Below, piece by piece: positions 33,400 to 41,757 of a stretch of 64,000 nucleotides of DNA. The notes below the pieces were generated by a model. It did no database searches. It was not told the DNA's origin and was given only the letters and a program-made list of their open reading frames with translations. Within the stretch, counting starts at the first letter, position 1. Every line of letters starts with the position of its first letter. Made by a program: the position numbers and the translations under genes. The stretch is from JAVWHP01 sp036639955 (GTDB taxonomy: Bacteria > Bacillota_I > Bacilli_A > Erysipelotrichales > Erysipelotrichaceae). Location: positions 1-64,000 of the forward strand of contig JAVWHP010000006.1 in assembly GCA_036639955.1 (NCBI GenBank), given 5' to 3'.

Positions 33400-33449
33400 T
33401 ATACACCAATACGCATTTTTTTTATAAAAAGAATGCGTATTGGTGTATA
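33400..33449. repeat. 18-bp perfect inverted repeat upstream of the AI-2E family gene
   Basis: Arms 33400-33417 (TATACACCAATACGCATT) and 33432-33449 are exact reverse complements with a 14-base A/T loop. There is no U-run on either side, so it is not a terminator. It lies in the presumed leader of the minus-strand gene. Confidence 0.92.
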
Positions 33450-33482
33450 AACAAAGGCTTTTTAATCATAAATAACGTTATT

Positions 33483-33618
33483 TTTGTAAGTTTAAATAAA
33501 CTAACAAATGTTTGCAGTGAATTATTCTATCCACTTAGTCTACTTTGCAAAAAAATTTTATGTCTTAATAATATAATTCTTTTAGAGTATGGTTTGTTAG
33601 TTTATTTAAACTTACAAA
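33483..33618. repeat. 26-bp perfect inverted repeats flanking an 84-bp segment
   Basis: Arm 33483-33508 (begins TTTGTAAGTTTAAATAAA) is the exact reverse complement of 33593-33618. The 84-bp interior contains TATAAT at 33572 on the plus strand and, on the minus strand, TTTGCA-16 bp-TAGAAT. No flanking target-site duplication is seen. Confidence 0.95.
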
Positions 33619-33759
33619 CTTCTTTCATAATCACATACTATCTTTTTTATTGAGAACTTATTTTATTCTTTAACAATAATAATAACGCGCCTTTAAAGGC
33701 TTTCAGCCATTTTTTCTATATTTTTCTTGTCTATCTCCCTCACAAAAATAAAAAACCCC

Positions 33760-33787
33760 TTGCTTGAACCCATATATATGTTATTAT
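33760..33787 (+). promoter_or_regulatory. Promoter of the methylase-domain gene
   Basis: TTGCTT (33760-33765), 16 bp, TATTAT (33782-33787). The 5' untranslated part would be very short, with AAGGAG starting at 33793. Confidence 0.55.
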
Positions 33788-33807
33788 TAAATAAGGAGTG
33801 ATGTATA

Positions 33808-34461
33808 ATGCTTTATATTGTTGGATTAGGAGCAAGTGATGAATTATCACTTACATTAGGAACAATTAAATGTTTAAATAGTGGATTACCTTTATATTTA
33901 AGAACTGATCATCATCCAATGATTAATTATCTTAAAGATAATAATATAAGCTATGAAAGCTTTGATGATACATATGAAACAAACGATTCATTTGAAGCAG
34001 TTTACGATTATATTATAAAAACATTAAAGGAATTAAGTAATGATAATGATATAATTTATGCAGTACCAGGACATCCATGTGTCGCCGAATACGCAGTTAA
34101 AGTTTTAATGAAAGAATGCAAATGCGCAATAGTTGGAGGTCAAAGTTTTCTCGACCCAATGTTTGCTGCACTAGAAATTGATCCAATCGATGGCTTAATG
34201 ATACTAGACGCTCTAGCATTTGATTATAAAACAGTAGTACCAAGTCTACATCTAATCATACCTCAAGTTTATGATCAAATAAGTGCATCAAATCTTAAAT
34301 TAGATTTGATGGAGGTTTACCCTGATGAGCACCGAGTATGTTTAGTTGAAGCTGCTGGTAGTATTGATCAAAAATTAACATGGTGCATGCTTTATGAGAT
34401 AGATCAAAATTTTGAATTAAATAATCTTACAACTTTATATGTAACACCTTTAACAGTGTAG
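33808..34461 (+). CDS. Stand-alone tetrapyrrole-methylase domain (YabN N-terminal half)
   Basis: 217 residues matching the N-terminal SAM-methylase-like domain of B. subtilis YabN: start YIVGLGASDELSLTLGTIKCL, LYLRTDHHPMINYL, then IIYAVPGHPCVAEYAVKVL, GGQSFLDPMFAALEIDPIDGLMILDA. In YabN and many MazG proteins this domain is fused to a MazG nucleotide pyrophosphohydrolase. Here the frame ends after the methylase-like domain and no mazG lies next to it. The reaction of this domain is not known. The end carries its own terminator overlapping the stop. Confidence 0.85.
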   Translation: MLYIVGLGASDELSLTLGTIKCLNSGLPLYLRTDHHPMINYLKDNNISYESFDDTYETNDSFEAVYDYIIKTLKELSNDNDIIYAVPGHPCVAEYAVKVLMKECKCAIVGGQSFLDPMFAALEIDPIDGLMILDALAFDYKTVVPSLHLIIPQVYDQISASNLKLDLMEVYPDEHRVCLVEAAGSIDQKLTWCMLYEIDQNFELNNLTTLYVTPLTV

Positions 34462-34480
34462 CTATTGCTACACTGTTTTT
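34453..34480 (+). terminator. Terminator between methylase-domain gene and alcohol dehydrogenase
   Basis: A 10-bp stem (34453-34462 with 34467-34476), loop TATT, then a T run; it includes the TAG stop. Confidence 0.9.
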
Positions 34481-35646
34481 TAAAGGCTATTAGTGAAGAT
34501 ATCAATTACAGCTTGTTTATCTAGAGGCTTGAAACCACGGATAACAGTATCCTTACAAGCCTTATTAGCCATAGCAGAGAAATTTGTATCATCAATATTA
34601 ATAGCACTTAAACTATTAGGTAAATCTAAAGTATTAGTAAAAAAATCAGCTAATAACTTTATAGCTTTATTAGCTATCAGCATTGGATCTTGTTCAGGCG
34701 ATAAATTGAATACATTAGTACCAAACTGCACATATTTAGAAACAGTAGAATCATCAAGACAATACTCTAACCAGTGAGGAGTAAGGATTGCTAAACCTAG
34801 GCCATGCGTAATATCATAGAATGCTGATAGTGCATGTTCCATTGGATGAGTGCTCCAACGTAAATTCTTACCACCGGCAACTAGACCATTAATAGCAAGA
34901 GTACTAGTCCACATTAAATTAGCTCTAGCTTCATAATTAGTAGGATCATTAATGGCTATTGGTGCATATTTGATAACTGTCTTTAACATACCTTCGATAA
35001 AGGAATCTAAAAGGAAAAGATCAGGTTCCATATTAAAATACACTTCAAGCAAATGTGAAATTATGTCAGCACTGCCACAGGCAGTTTGATAAGGCCCTAC
35101 TGTATAAGTATTAGCAGGATCTAAGAAAGAAACTTTAGGAAGTAACGCATTAGCTTTTCTTCCTAATTTATCATTAGTAAGTAAATTAGTTATTACACCA
35201 GCATTATTCATTTCAGATCCAGTAGCGGCCATAGTTAAAACACTAATTAATGGCAACGCATTAACTAAAGGTGCATTCTCACTAAAAAACTTCCAAGCAT
35301 CAAATTCTACACAAGCACCTGCTGCTATAAATTTAGCAGCATCTATTACAGAGCCACCACCAATTGCTAGCACTACTTCTATGTTATTAGCCTTACATAA
35401 ACTAATACCCTTACGTACGCTTTCTATACGAGGATTAGGTAGAATACCACTTAACTCAAATACATTTAAATTAGCAATAGCTAGTTCATCTATAATTCTA
35501 GAATATAAACCATTAGCTTTAATAGAATTAGTACCATATACTAATAAAACATTAGTACCATACGCAATAAGTTCACTACCTAAATGATGAAGTTGATTTT
35601 GACCAAAATATACTTTAGTAGGAATATCATATATAAAATTATTCAT
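34480..35646 (-). CDS. Iron-containing alcohol dehydrogenase (butanol dehydrogenase type)
   Basis: A 388-residue group III alcohol dehydrogenase reducing aldehydes with NAD(P)H. It has the nucleotide motif GGGSVIDAAKFIA and metal ligands in ADIISHLLE, HPMEHALSAFYDITHGLGLAILTPHWLE. Length and start (FIYDIPTKVYFGQNQL) match YugJ/YugK/BdhA proteins. AAAGGAGGG precedes the ATG. It likely regenerates NAD(P)+ during fermentation. Single gene unit. Confidence 0.93.
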   Translation of the reverse strand: MNNFIYDIPTKVYFGQNQLHHLGSELIAYGTNVLLVYGTNSIKANGLYSRIIDELAIANLNVFELSGILPNPRIESVRKGISLCKANNIEVVLAIGGGSVIDAAKFIAAGACVEFDAWKFFSENAPLVNALPLISVLTMAATGSEMNNAGVITNLLTNDKLGRKANALLPKVSFLDPANTYTVGPYQTACGSADIISHLLEVYFNMEPDLFLLDSFIEGMLKTVIKYAPIAINDPTNYEARANLMWTSTLAINGLVAGGKNLRWSTHPMEHALSAFYDITHGLGLAILTPHWLEYCLDDSTVSKYVQFGTNVFNLSPEQDPMLIANKAIKLLADFFTNTLDLPNSLSAINIDDTNFSAMANKACKDTVIRGFKPLDKQAVIDIFTNSL

Positions 35647-35723
35647 ATGTTTCCCTCCTTTTGTTAATTATAGCATAAACATAAAAAAAGTTAGACATAA
35701 ATATGTCTAACTAACTTTTTACA

Positions 35724-35799
35724 TGGTGGTTCCAGTTGGAATTGAACCAACGACACATGGATTTTCAATCCATTGCTCTACCGACTGAGCTATGGAACC
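35724..35799 (-). tRNA. tRNA-Phe (GAA)
   Basis: 76 bases including an encoded CCA. Acceptor GGTTCCA pairs with TGGAACC; anticodon loop TTGAAAA in an ATGGA/TCCAT stem. Last tRNA of the seven-gene cluster. Confidence 0.97.
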
Positions 35800-35802
35800 A
35801 CT

Positions 35803-35879
<77 letters not shown>

Positions 35880-35904
35880 ATAAGTAATAATATAAAATTT
35901 AAAT

Positions 35905-35995
35905 TGGCGGAGGAACTGGGATTCGAACCCAGGCGCCGCATTCACGACCTACCGGTTTTCAAGACCGGACCCTTCAACCACTTGGGTATTCCTCC
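35905..35995 (-). tRNA. tRNA-Ser (TGA)
   Basis: 91 bases with a long variable arm and encoded CCA. Anticodon loop CTTGAAA in a CCGGT/ACCGG stem. Confidence 0.97.
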
Positions 35996-36006
35996 AATAA
36001 AAATTT

Positions 36007-36083
36007 TGGTGGACCCTGTAGGACTCGAACCTACGACCCACCGGTTATGAGCCGGATGCTCTAACCAACTGAGCTAAGGGTCC
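36007..36083 (-). tRNA. tRNA with CAT anticodon, probably tRNA-Ile2 (lysidine type)
   Basis: 77 bases, acceptor GGACCCT/AGGGTCC, anticodon loop CTCATAA, encoded CCA. The body closely resembles the Bacillus tRNA-Ile that TilS changes to lysidine-CAU, and it sits between tRNA-Met and tRNA-Ser as in the Bacillus trnB order. A U-U mismatch tops the anticodon stem. Elongator Met is the alternative but fits the neighbouring gene better. Confidence 0.85.
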
Positions 36084-36113
36084 AAGAATAAATTTTATAA
36101 TTTAAAATAATAA

Positions 36114-36190
36114 TGGTGGCGGGGGTGGGACTCGAACCCACGACCTTCCGGGTATGAACCGGATGCTCTAGCCAACTAAGCTACCCAGCC
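36114..36190 (-). tRNA. Elongator tRNA-Met (CAT)
   Basis: 77 bases with encoded CCA; anticodon loop TTCATAC as in Bacillus elongator Met. The acceptor stem GGCTGGG/CCCCGCC has one T-C mismatch at the fourth pair. Confidence 0.9.
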
Positions 36191-36205
36191 ATAATTTTAA
36201 AAAAT

Positions 36206-36282
36206 TGGTCGGGATGACAGGATTTGAACCTGCGACCCCTTGGTCCCAAACCAAGTGCACTACCAAGCTGTGCTACATCCCG
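36206..36282 (-). tRNA. tRNA-Pro (TGG)
   Basis: 77 bases, acceptor CGGGATG/CATCCCG, anticodon loop TTTGGGA, encoded CCA. Confidence 0.97.
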
Positions 36283-36313
36283 AGAAATAAAAATCAATCA
36301 ATTTTTTAATATA

Positions 36314-36390
36314 TGGTGCGCCCTGCAGAAATCGAATCCACAACCTTTTGATCCGTAGTCAAACGCTCTATCCAGTTGAGCTAAGGGCGC
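36314..36390 (-). tRNA. tRNA-Arg (ACG)
   Basis: 77 bases, acceptor GCGCCCT/AGGGCGC, anticodon loop CTACGGA, encoded CCA; the T stem has two G-U pairs. First tRNA after the promoter. Confidence 0.96.
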
Positions 36391-36426
36391 GCATGTGTTT
36401 GCGTTGCTTCTTATCAGCGCCTATTA

Positions 36427-36455
36427 ATAATACCAAATTTCAAACCTAATTGCAA
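36427..36455 (-). promoter_or_regulatory. tRNA operon promoter
   Basis: On the minus strand TTGCAA (36455-36450), 17 bp, TATTAT (36432-36427), about 37 bases before tRNA-Arg. The other tRNA cluster uses the same TTGCAA -35. Confidence 0.85.
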
Positions 36456-36483
36456 CACTTTTTTTTATTTTTTTTACTAATTT

Positions 36484-36530
36484 TATAATAAAGAAAAGGT
36501 TGCTAATTTTTAGTTAGCAGCCTTTTCTTT
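36484..36530 (-). terminator. V-ATPase operon terminator
   Basis: A 17-bp stem with one G-U pair (36530-36514 with 36506-36490), 7-base loop; it contains the subunit D stop and is followed by an A/T-rich stretch on the minus strand. Confidence 0.8.
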
Positions 36531-37139
36531 ATCCTTATTATTTTTAATAACTTTTTGTCTAGAAAACTCTTCTCTTTCTTTCTCTTCTAAAGCCTCTGCA
36601 ATAAATTTAACTGTCGCTTCATAATCAGGTAAAACAATGTTCTTTAAAGCATTAGCGCGCTTCTGTGTCTTTTGAATAGCATTAGCTAATCTATATACAC
36701 TATTCTCTACTTCTGCTAACATTATAGTAATTTCTTTTACTTTCTGAAAGCATTGATATGCATAATCGACATTAGAATCCGTACTATATAAACCATAACA
36801 CATTTCATTTATACCTTGTGTATATGAAATTTTAGGTATATCTACTCCCATAACACTTTTTGAACTAACTTCTATTCCACTATCAATAGGAACTGATTTA
36901 ACTAATTCAGCTATACTACCATTAGTTATATTAGCTCTTTTTAATGCATCATAAGCATCTTGATAAGTTTTAGTTATATCATCACGTAGAATTTTAACCT
37001 TATCTAATAATTGCATCATCTCACGAATAAGTATATTTCGTTTACGATCTAAAAGATCATAACCTACTGCTGCTAATTCATATGACTTTTTAGTTGCAAT
37101 TAAATTACCCTTTGTTGGGAATACCTGCTTATTAGCCAT
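36510..37139 (-). CDS. ntpD: V-type ATPase subunit D
   Basis: The central rotor shaft inside the A3B3 head. 209 residues, largely helical coiled coil, with the family start (FPTKGNLIATKKSYELAAVGYDLLDRKRNILIREMM) and the C-terminal helix (RLANAIQKTQKRANALKNIVLPDYEATVKFI). Last gene of the nine-gene operon, 2 bp after subunit B. Confidence 0.95.
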   Translation of the reverse strand: MANKQVFPTKGNLIATKKSYELAAVGYDLLDRKRNILIREMMQLLDKVKILRDDITKTYQDAYDALKRANITNGSIAELVKSVPIDSGIEVSSKSVMGVDIPKISYTQGINEMCYGLYSTDSNVDYAYQCFQKVKEITIMLAEVENSVYRLANAIQKTQKRANALKNIVLPDYEATVKFIAEALEEKEREEFSRQKVIKNNKDKEKAAN

Positions 37140-37141
37140 AA

Positions 37142-38587
37142 TTATTTACCTATTTCTTTTTCTAATTCTTTTATAAATACTTTAGGTTTTATATTAAATC
37201 GTTTTGTTGCTCTTATATGATCATAGTGTTCATTCACTATAGTATCATCTACACGATCTAGTTCCTCTTTAGGTAATACTGATAATAAGTCCCATCCTAA
37301 ATCTAGGGTTTCATCAATACTTCGATTAGTATCAAAACCTTGTGATATAAAGTGTTCTTCAAATAATTTACCAAACTCCATATATTGTTTATCAATTGGA
37401 GACAGTTCATCCTCACCGATTACACTAGCTAAACTTCTTGCATCTTGTACTGCAGCATAGCAAGCAAATAATTGATTACTTACTGCTGAATGATCTGATC
37501 TTGTATATCCTTCACCTATTCCATCTTTCATTAAACGAGATAATGAAGGTAATACCCCTACCGGTGGATAGACTCCCATTTGATTTAAATTACGATCTAA
37601 TACGATTTGCCCTTCTGTTATATAACCAGTTAGATCTGGTACTGGATGTGTAATATCATCATTAGGCATAGTTAAGATAGGAATCTGTGTTAATGATCCT
37701 TTACTTCCTTTTACTATACCTGCTCTTTCATATAATGATGCTAAATCAGAGTATAAGTATCCTGGGTATCCTTTTCGTCCTGGTATTTCTCCTTTTGAAC
37801 TAGAGAACTCTCTTAACGCTTCACAATAAGATGTCATATCGCTCAATATTACCAAGATGTGCATATCACATTCAAATGCTAAGTATTCAGCCGTTGTTAA
37901 TGCACATCTTGGTGTCAATGTTCTTTCTATAATTGGATCATTACTTAAGTTAATAAACATTACTACTCTTTCATTAACTCCTGCCTCTTTAAAAGATCTT
38001 TTAAAGTAATCAGCAACGTCGTTTTTAACTCCCATTGCAGCAAATACTACTCCAAAGCCTTTTCCTTCATCATCAGCTATTTTAGCTTGTTTTACTAATT
38101 GTGCTGCTAACTCATTATGTGGCATTCCACTTCCTGAAAATATAGGTAACTTTTGCCCTCTTATTAATGTTGTTAGTGCGTCAATACTAGATATTCCTGT
38201 ATTAATATAATTACGCGGATATACTCTAGATACGGGGTTTAATGGTTGGCCATTAACATCGGCTCTTTTTTGAGCAAATACTTCACCCATGCCATCAATC
38301 GGAGTTCCAGCTCCATTAAAAATTCTTCCTAGAACCTCTTTTGATAGTGGCATTTCCATTGGCTTACCTAATAACTTTATCTTAGTATTCTTTAATGATA
38401 CATCATTAGTACCTTCAAATACTTGAATAACAGCTCTTTTACCAGCAATTTGGACAACACGTCCAAGACGTGTAGAACCATCTTGCATTGATATTTCTAC
38501 CATTTCTTCATTACTTACTTCGCTCACATCATCTAAAAAGACTAGTGGACCATTAATTTCGCTCAGACCTACATACTGAATACTCAT
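37142..38587 (-). CDS. ntpB: V-type ATPase subunit B
   Basis: The non-catalytic nucleotide-binding-like subunit of the head. 481 residues: beta-barrel start (YVGLSEINGPLVFLDDVSEV), LPIFSGSGMPHNELAAQL where a P-loop would be in catalytic homologues, and SDMTSYCEALREFSSSKGEIPGRKGYPGYLYSDLASLYERAG. Normal length. 15 bp after subunit A. Confidence 0.97.
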   Translation of the reverse strand: MSIQYVGLSEINGPLVFLDDVSEVSNEEMVEISMQDGSTRLGRVVQIAGKRAVIQVFEGTNDVSLKNTKIKLLGKPMEMPLSKEVLGRIFNGAGTPIDGMGEVFAQKRADVNGQPLNPVSRVYPRNYINTGISSIDALTTLIRGQKLPIFSGSGMPHNELAAQLVKQAKIADDEGKGFGVVFAAMGVKNDVADYFKRSFKEAGVNERVVMFINLSNDPIIERTLTPRCALTTAEYLAFECDMHILVILSDMTSYCEALREFSSSKGEIPGRKGYPGYLYSDLASLYERAGIVKGSKGSLTQIPILTMPNDDITHPVPDLTGYITEGQIVLDRNLNQMGVYPPVGVLPSLSRLMKDGIGEGYTRSDHSAVSNQLFACYAAVQDARSLASVIGEDELSPIDKQYMEFGKLFEEHFISQGFDTNRSIDETLDLGWDLLSVLPKEELDRVDDTIVNEHYDHIRATKRFNIKPKVFIKELEKEIGK

Positions 38588-38602
38588 TGCAATTCCACCT
38601 TT

Positions 38603-40354
38603 CTATTTAATATTAGCGATTGCTTCGTCAATCATGGTGTAGTAGTTATCAAATTGTTCTAATTTATTGTTCGCTACATCATATTTCATTTTAGTTACTT
38701 TATCAAAGACTCCTGCTTTTAATACACTAGTTAATGATACATTCTTAGCTACTAATTCTTTACATTTCTTATATAAATATAGGATAACATCCATCATTTT
38801 AAGTTGTTTTTCTAAAGGTACATATGTGTCTTCTGGATGGAAGGCATTTTGTTGAAGAAATCCTACTCTTATTACTTTAGCAATCTCGATTACAAGTTTT
38901 TGATCATCTGGCAATACATCACTACCTATAAGTTTAACTATTTCCATAAGTTTAGTTTCTTCAGCTAATAGTGCTGCTATTTTACGTCTATCACTTACAA
39001 AAGTTATACCTATATTCTTGTTATACCATTTTTCTAAATCATTTACATATTCAGAATAACTTTGGTTCCAGTTAATTGCTGAATAATGTCTTGCGTACGC
39101 TAAGGCTTTATCTAAAGCCCAAAAGCATCTAACAAATCTTTTAGTATTTTGTGTTACTGGTTCTGAGAAATCAGCACCTTGGGGTGATACTGCACCAATA
39201 ATAGTTACAGATCCTACATTACCACTTAATACGTCCATGTAACCAGCTCTTTCATAGAAAGCTGATATTCTGGATGGTAAATATGCAGGAAATCCTTCTT
39301 CTGCAGGCATTTCTTCTAATCTTCCACTTATTTCTCTTAATGCTTCTGCCCATCTTGAAGTTGAATCTGCCATTATAGCTACATGATATCCCATATCTCT
39401 ATAATATTCAGCTAATGTTATACCTGTATATATACTAGCTTCACGTGCTGCAACTGGCATATTTGAAGTATTAGCAATTAATACAGTTCGATCTGTTAAC
39501 GGTTTTTGTGACTTAGGATCTATTAATTCACTGAATTCTTCTAATACCTGAGTCATTTCATTACCACGTTCTCCACATCCAACATAAACAATTATATCAG
39601 CATCACACCATTTAGCTAACTGGTGTTGTGTCATCGTTTTACCGGTTCCAAATCCTCCAGGTACAGCAGCTGTTCCACCCTTAGCTATCGGAAACAAAGT
39701 ATCTATTACTCTTTGTCCTGTAATCAATGGTACTGATATTTCTCTTCTTGCTTTTACCGGTCTTTCTTTTTTAATTGGCCATTTTTGCATCAAAGTTAAT
39801 TCATGTATATTACCATAGCTATCTCTTAATTTAGCTACTACATCTTTCATCTTGTATTGTCCATTATTAGCTACTTCAATAATTTCTCCACTAATATTTG
39901 GTTGCACCATACAACGATGTTCAATTAAATCCGTTTCAGGAATAGTTGCATAAATTTGACCACCATCAACCATATCCCCTACTTTAACTACTAATGTAAC
40001 ATCCCATAGTTTTTCCATATCTAATGAATCTACATTACTACCAGTGGCTATAAAACTTCCTGATTGTTCAGCAATAGCTTTAAGTGGTCTTTCTATACCA
40101 TCAAATATATTTCTTAAAATACCAGGTCCTAGTGTAACACTAATTGGAGCACCAGTACCATATACCGGTTCTCCTGGTTTTAATCCAGTTGTTGATTCAT
40201 ATACTTGTATAATTGTTGCTTCTTTTTTAATTGATATTACTTCACCAATTAGTTTCTTATTACCAACATAAACCATTTCTAACATAGCAAATGAATCTGC
40301 ATTAGCTACACTTACTACTGGTCCATTTATTGAATATATAACGTTCTTATTCAT
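38603..40354 (-). CDS. ntpA: V-type ATPase catalytic subunit A
   Basis: Hydrolyses or makes ATP at the A/B interface. 583 residues from ATG 40354 (GAGGTG upstream; the GTG at 40363 is part of that site). It has the V-type non-homologous insert (about 115-190), the P-loop GGFGTGKT, GERGNEM, and SRWAEALREISGRLEEMPAEEGFPAYLPSRISAFYERAG. With the other subunits it forms the only rotary ATPase seen here. Confidence 0.97.
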   Translation of the reverse strand: MNKNVIYSINGPVVSVANADSFAMLEMVYVGNKKLIGEVISIKKEATIIQVYESTTGLKPGEPVYGTGAPISVTLGPGILRNIFDGIERPLKAIAEQSGSFIATGSNVDSLDMEKLWDVTLVVKVGDMVDGGQIYATIPETDLIEHRCMVQPNISGEIIEVANNGQYKMKDVVAKLRDSYGNIHELTLMQKWPIKKERPVKARREISVPLITGQRVIDTLFPIAKGGTAAVPGGFGTGKTMTQHQLAKWCDADIIVYVGCGERGNEMTQVLEEFSELIDPKSQKPLTDRTVLIANTSNMPVAAREASIYTGITLAEYYRDMGYHVAIMADSTSRWAEALREISGRLEEMPAEEGFPAYLPSRISAFYERAGYMDVLSGNVGSVTIIGAVSPQGADFSEPVTQNTKRFVRCFWALDKALAYARHYSAINWNQSYSEYVNDLEKWYNKNIGITFVSDRRKIAALLAEETKLMEIVKLIGSDVLPDDQKLVIEIAKVIRVGFLQQNAFHPEDTYVPLEKQLKMMDVILYLYKKCKELVAKNVSLTSVLKAGVFDKVTKMKYDVANNKLEQFDNYYTMIDEAIANIK

Positions 40355-40376
40355 GTGTTTCACCTCTTATCTAGTA

Positions 40377-40967
40377 CTATTTAATATTTAATTTAGCATT
40401 ATTATAGAACCAATCTTTTTGTTCATTCAATAATGTATCTAATGTTTCATCTATAATAATTCCTGTATTAGTTATGATTTTAAATCCACCTATAACAATA
40501 TCTTCATCTTCTTTAAAATTAGCTTCTCCATAAGTTTCAATAGCTAATTCTTTATAGTTGCTATCTTTCATTAAAATAATTACATCTTTAAAACCATACT
40601 CTTTTTTAGCTTTACTAATCTTTTTAACTACAAATTCCTTATAGTCTTTACTAGCAACAAATTCAACTAATTTATCTTTAGTTTCTTTAAAGACACTATT
40701 TACGAGTTTTTCTCTTTCTCCTATAATGTCCTTTTTCATTTTTGTACTTATTGCCGCTTTCTTTATTGCTGCATTGCTTTTTGCTTCTTTTATTTCACTT
40801 AAAACAACTAGTTTAGCATTATTTTTAGCTTCTTCTTCTATTTCAATTAGCGCTTCTTCTTTTAATGATTCGCTTTCTTTTAAAATAGTATGGGCTTCTT
40901 TTAATGCTAAATCATTCATTTCAGCTTCAATATAATTCACTAAATCTTGCTTAGTATTAATTTCCAT
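40377..40967 (-). CDS. ntpE: V-type ATPase subunit E (peripheral stalk)
   Basis: A 196-residue protein from ATG 40967 (GAGGTG upstream, better than the earlier frame-open codons). It has a long charged helix (Glu/Lys/Ala-rich, residues 10-90), then a mixed globular part (FKDVIILMKDSNYKELAIETYGEANFKEDEDIVIGGFKI) like other E subunits. It pairs with the G/H-type helix to form the stator stalk. Confidence 0.88.
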   Translation of the reverse strand: MEINTKQDLVNYIEAEMNDLALKEAHTILKESESLKEEALIEIEEEAKNNAKLVVLSEIKEAKSNAAIKKAAISTKMKKDIIGEREKLVNSVFKETKDKLVEFVASKDYKEFVVKKISKAKKEYGFKDVIILMKDSNYKELAIETYGEANFKEDEDIVIGGFKIITNTGIIIDETLDTLLNEQKDWFYNNAKLNIK

Positions 40968-40977
40968 CTTAATCACC

Positions 40978-41286
40978 TCAGAGTTTGACTCCGATTGCAC
41001 TTGATACATAACCGTCTATAGTTTCACCAATAGTGGCGTTACCATGTCGATCTGGTATTTCTACAATCAAAGGTCTTTTTTGTTTTAATTTTAAATCCGA
41101 GATAACATCAGGGCATAGGTTTATTAACTTAGTTGTCATTAATATAATTGCTATATCTTCTACATGCATTGCTTTCTCTAGTTCTACTAATACTTCATGT
41201 CTTTCATGAACTATAGTACTTTCTATTCCAGCTAATCTAAGTCCCATTGCTGTATCTGCATTATCTGAGATTAAGAAAAATTTCAT
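40978..41286 (-). CDS. V-type ATPase subunit F
   Basis: A 102-residue central stalk protein with the family pattern: ISDNADTAMGLRLAGIES at the start and AIILMTTKLINLCPDVISDLK followed by LIVEIPDRHG. In Enterococcus nomenclature this is NtpG. It lies 12 bp after subunit K. Expected to bind subunit D. Confidence 0.9.
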   Translation of the reverse strand: MKFFLISDNADTAMGLRLAGIESTIVHERHEVLVELEKAMHVEDIAIILMTTKLINLCPDVISDLKLKQKRPLIVEIPDRHGNATIGETIDGYVSSAIGVKL

Positions 41287-41298
41287 TTTTTATGCCTC

Positions 41299-41742
41299 TT
41301 ACAACTTAATGATAATTAATATTGAAATAATTAAACCATATATAGCTACACCTTCTCCAAGTGCTACAAATATTAATGATTTACCAAAGTTCTTAGCATT
41401 TTCAGAGAAAGCTCCAATTGCTGCTGGTGCAGCTGCTGCTACAGCAATACCTGCTCCTAATGCTGACATTCCTGTAGCTAATGCTGCTGCTAGGAATCCT
41501 AAACCTTGTGCTAATGTTCCTGCTATTTGATTTACTACTGGTGCTTCTGCCGCATTTGCTGTATATCCTCCAATTTGGAATACTACAGTGCCTACTAAAA
41601 GCATAGCAAATAAACAAACATGACTAATCATTCTTCTTTTTGCTGATTTAACGCTTGTGTTACCTTTAAATACACTAATTAATGGTAATGAGATTAATAC
41701 AATAATTGCTGCTGGTATAAATAATTCTAATGCTGTTAACAT
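41299..41742 (-). CDS. ntpK: V-type ATPase proteolipid subunit K
   Basis: The ring-forming membrane subunit. 147 residues with four hydrophobic stretches: two N-terminal ones (about 7-25 and 39-58), then the functional hairpin LGFLAAALATGMSALGAGIAV and SLIFVALGEGVAIYGLIISIL with the ion-carrying Glu at residue 130. In the Na+ pump of Enterococcus hirae, ligand Gln110 and the Thr next to the Glu are needed; here the matching places appear to be Val and Gly, so protons are more likely, though this is inference. Confidence 0.92.
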   Translation of the reverse strand: MLTALELFIPAAIIVLISLPLISVFKGNTSVKSAKRRMISHVCLFAMLLVGTVVFQIGGYTANAAEAPVVNQIAGTLAQGLGFLAAALATGMSALGAGIAVAAAAPAAIGAFSENAKNFGKSLIFVALGEGVAIYGLIISILIIIKL

Positions 41743-41757
41743 AATATGTTCCTCCTG

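Larger units (their letters stand above)
33410..33807. other. Non-coding 400-base region with two large inverted repeats
   Basis: No credible coding frame with a ribosome-binding site is present. It holds the right part of the 18-bp repeat (33400-33449), the 26-bp repeat pair (33483-33618), a weak GGCT-TTC-AGCC hairpin with ATTTTTT after it (33698-33715, plus strand) and the promoter of the methylase-domain gene. Confidence 0.8.

Noticed and set aside
33483..33618. Insertion sequence or MITE
   Set aside because: There is no transposase and no target-site duplication in the flanks; it is kept only as an alternative to an invertible segment.
36007..36083. Second elongator tRNA-Met
   Set aside because: The body and cluster position resemble the Bacillus lysidine-type tRNA-Ile, while the neighbouring tRNA has the elongator-Met loop.
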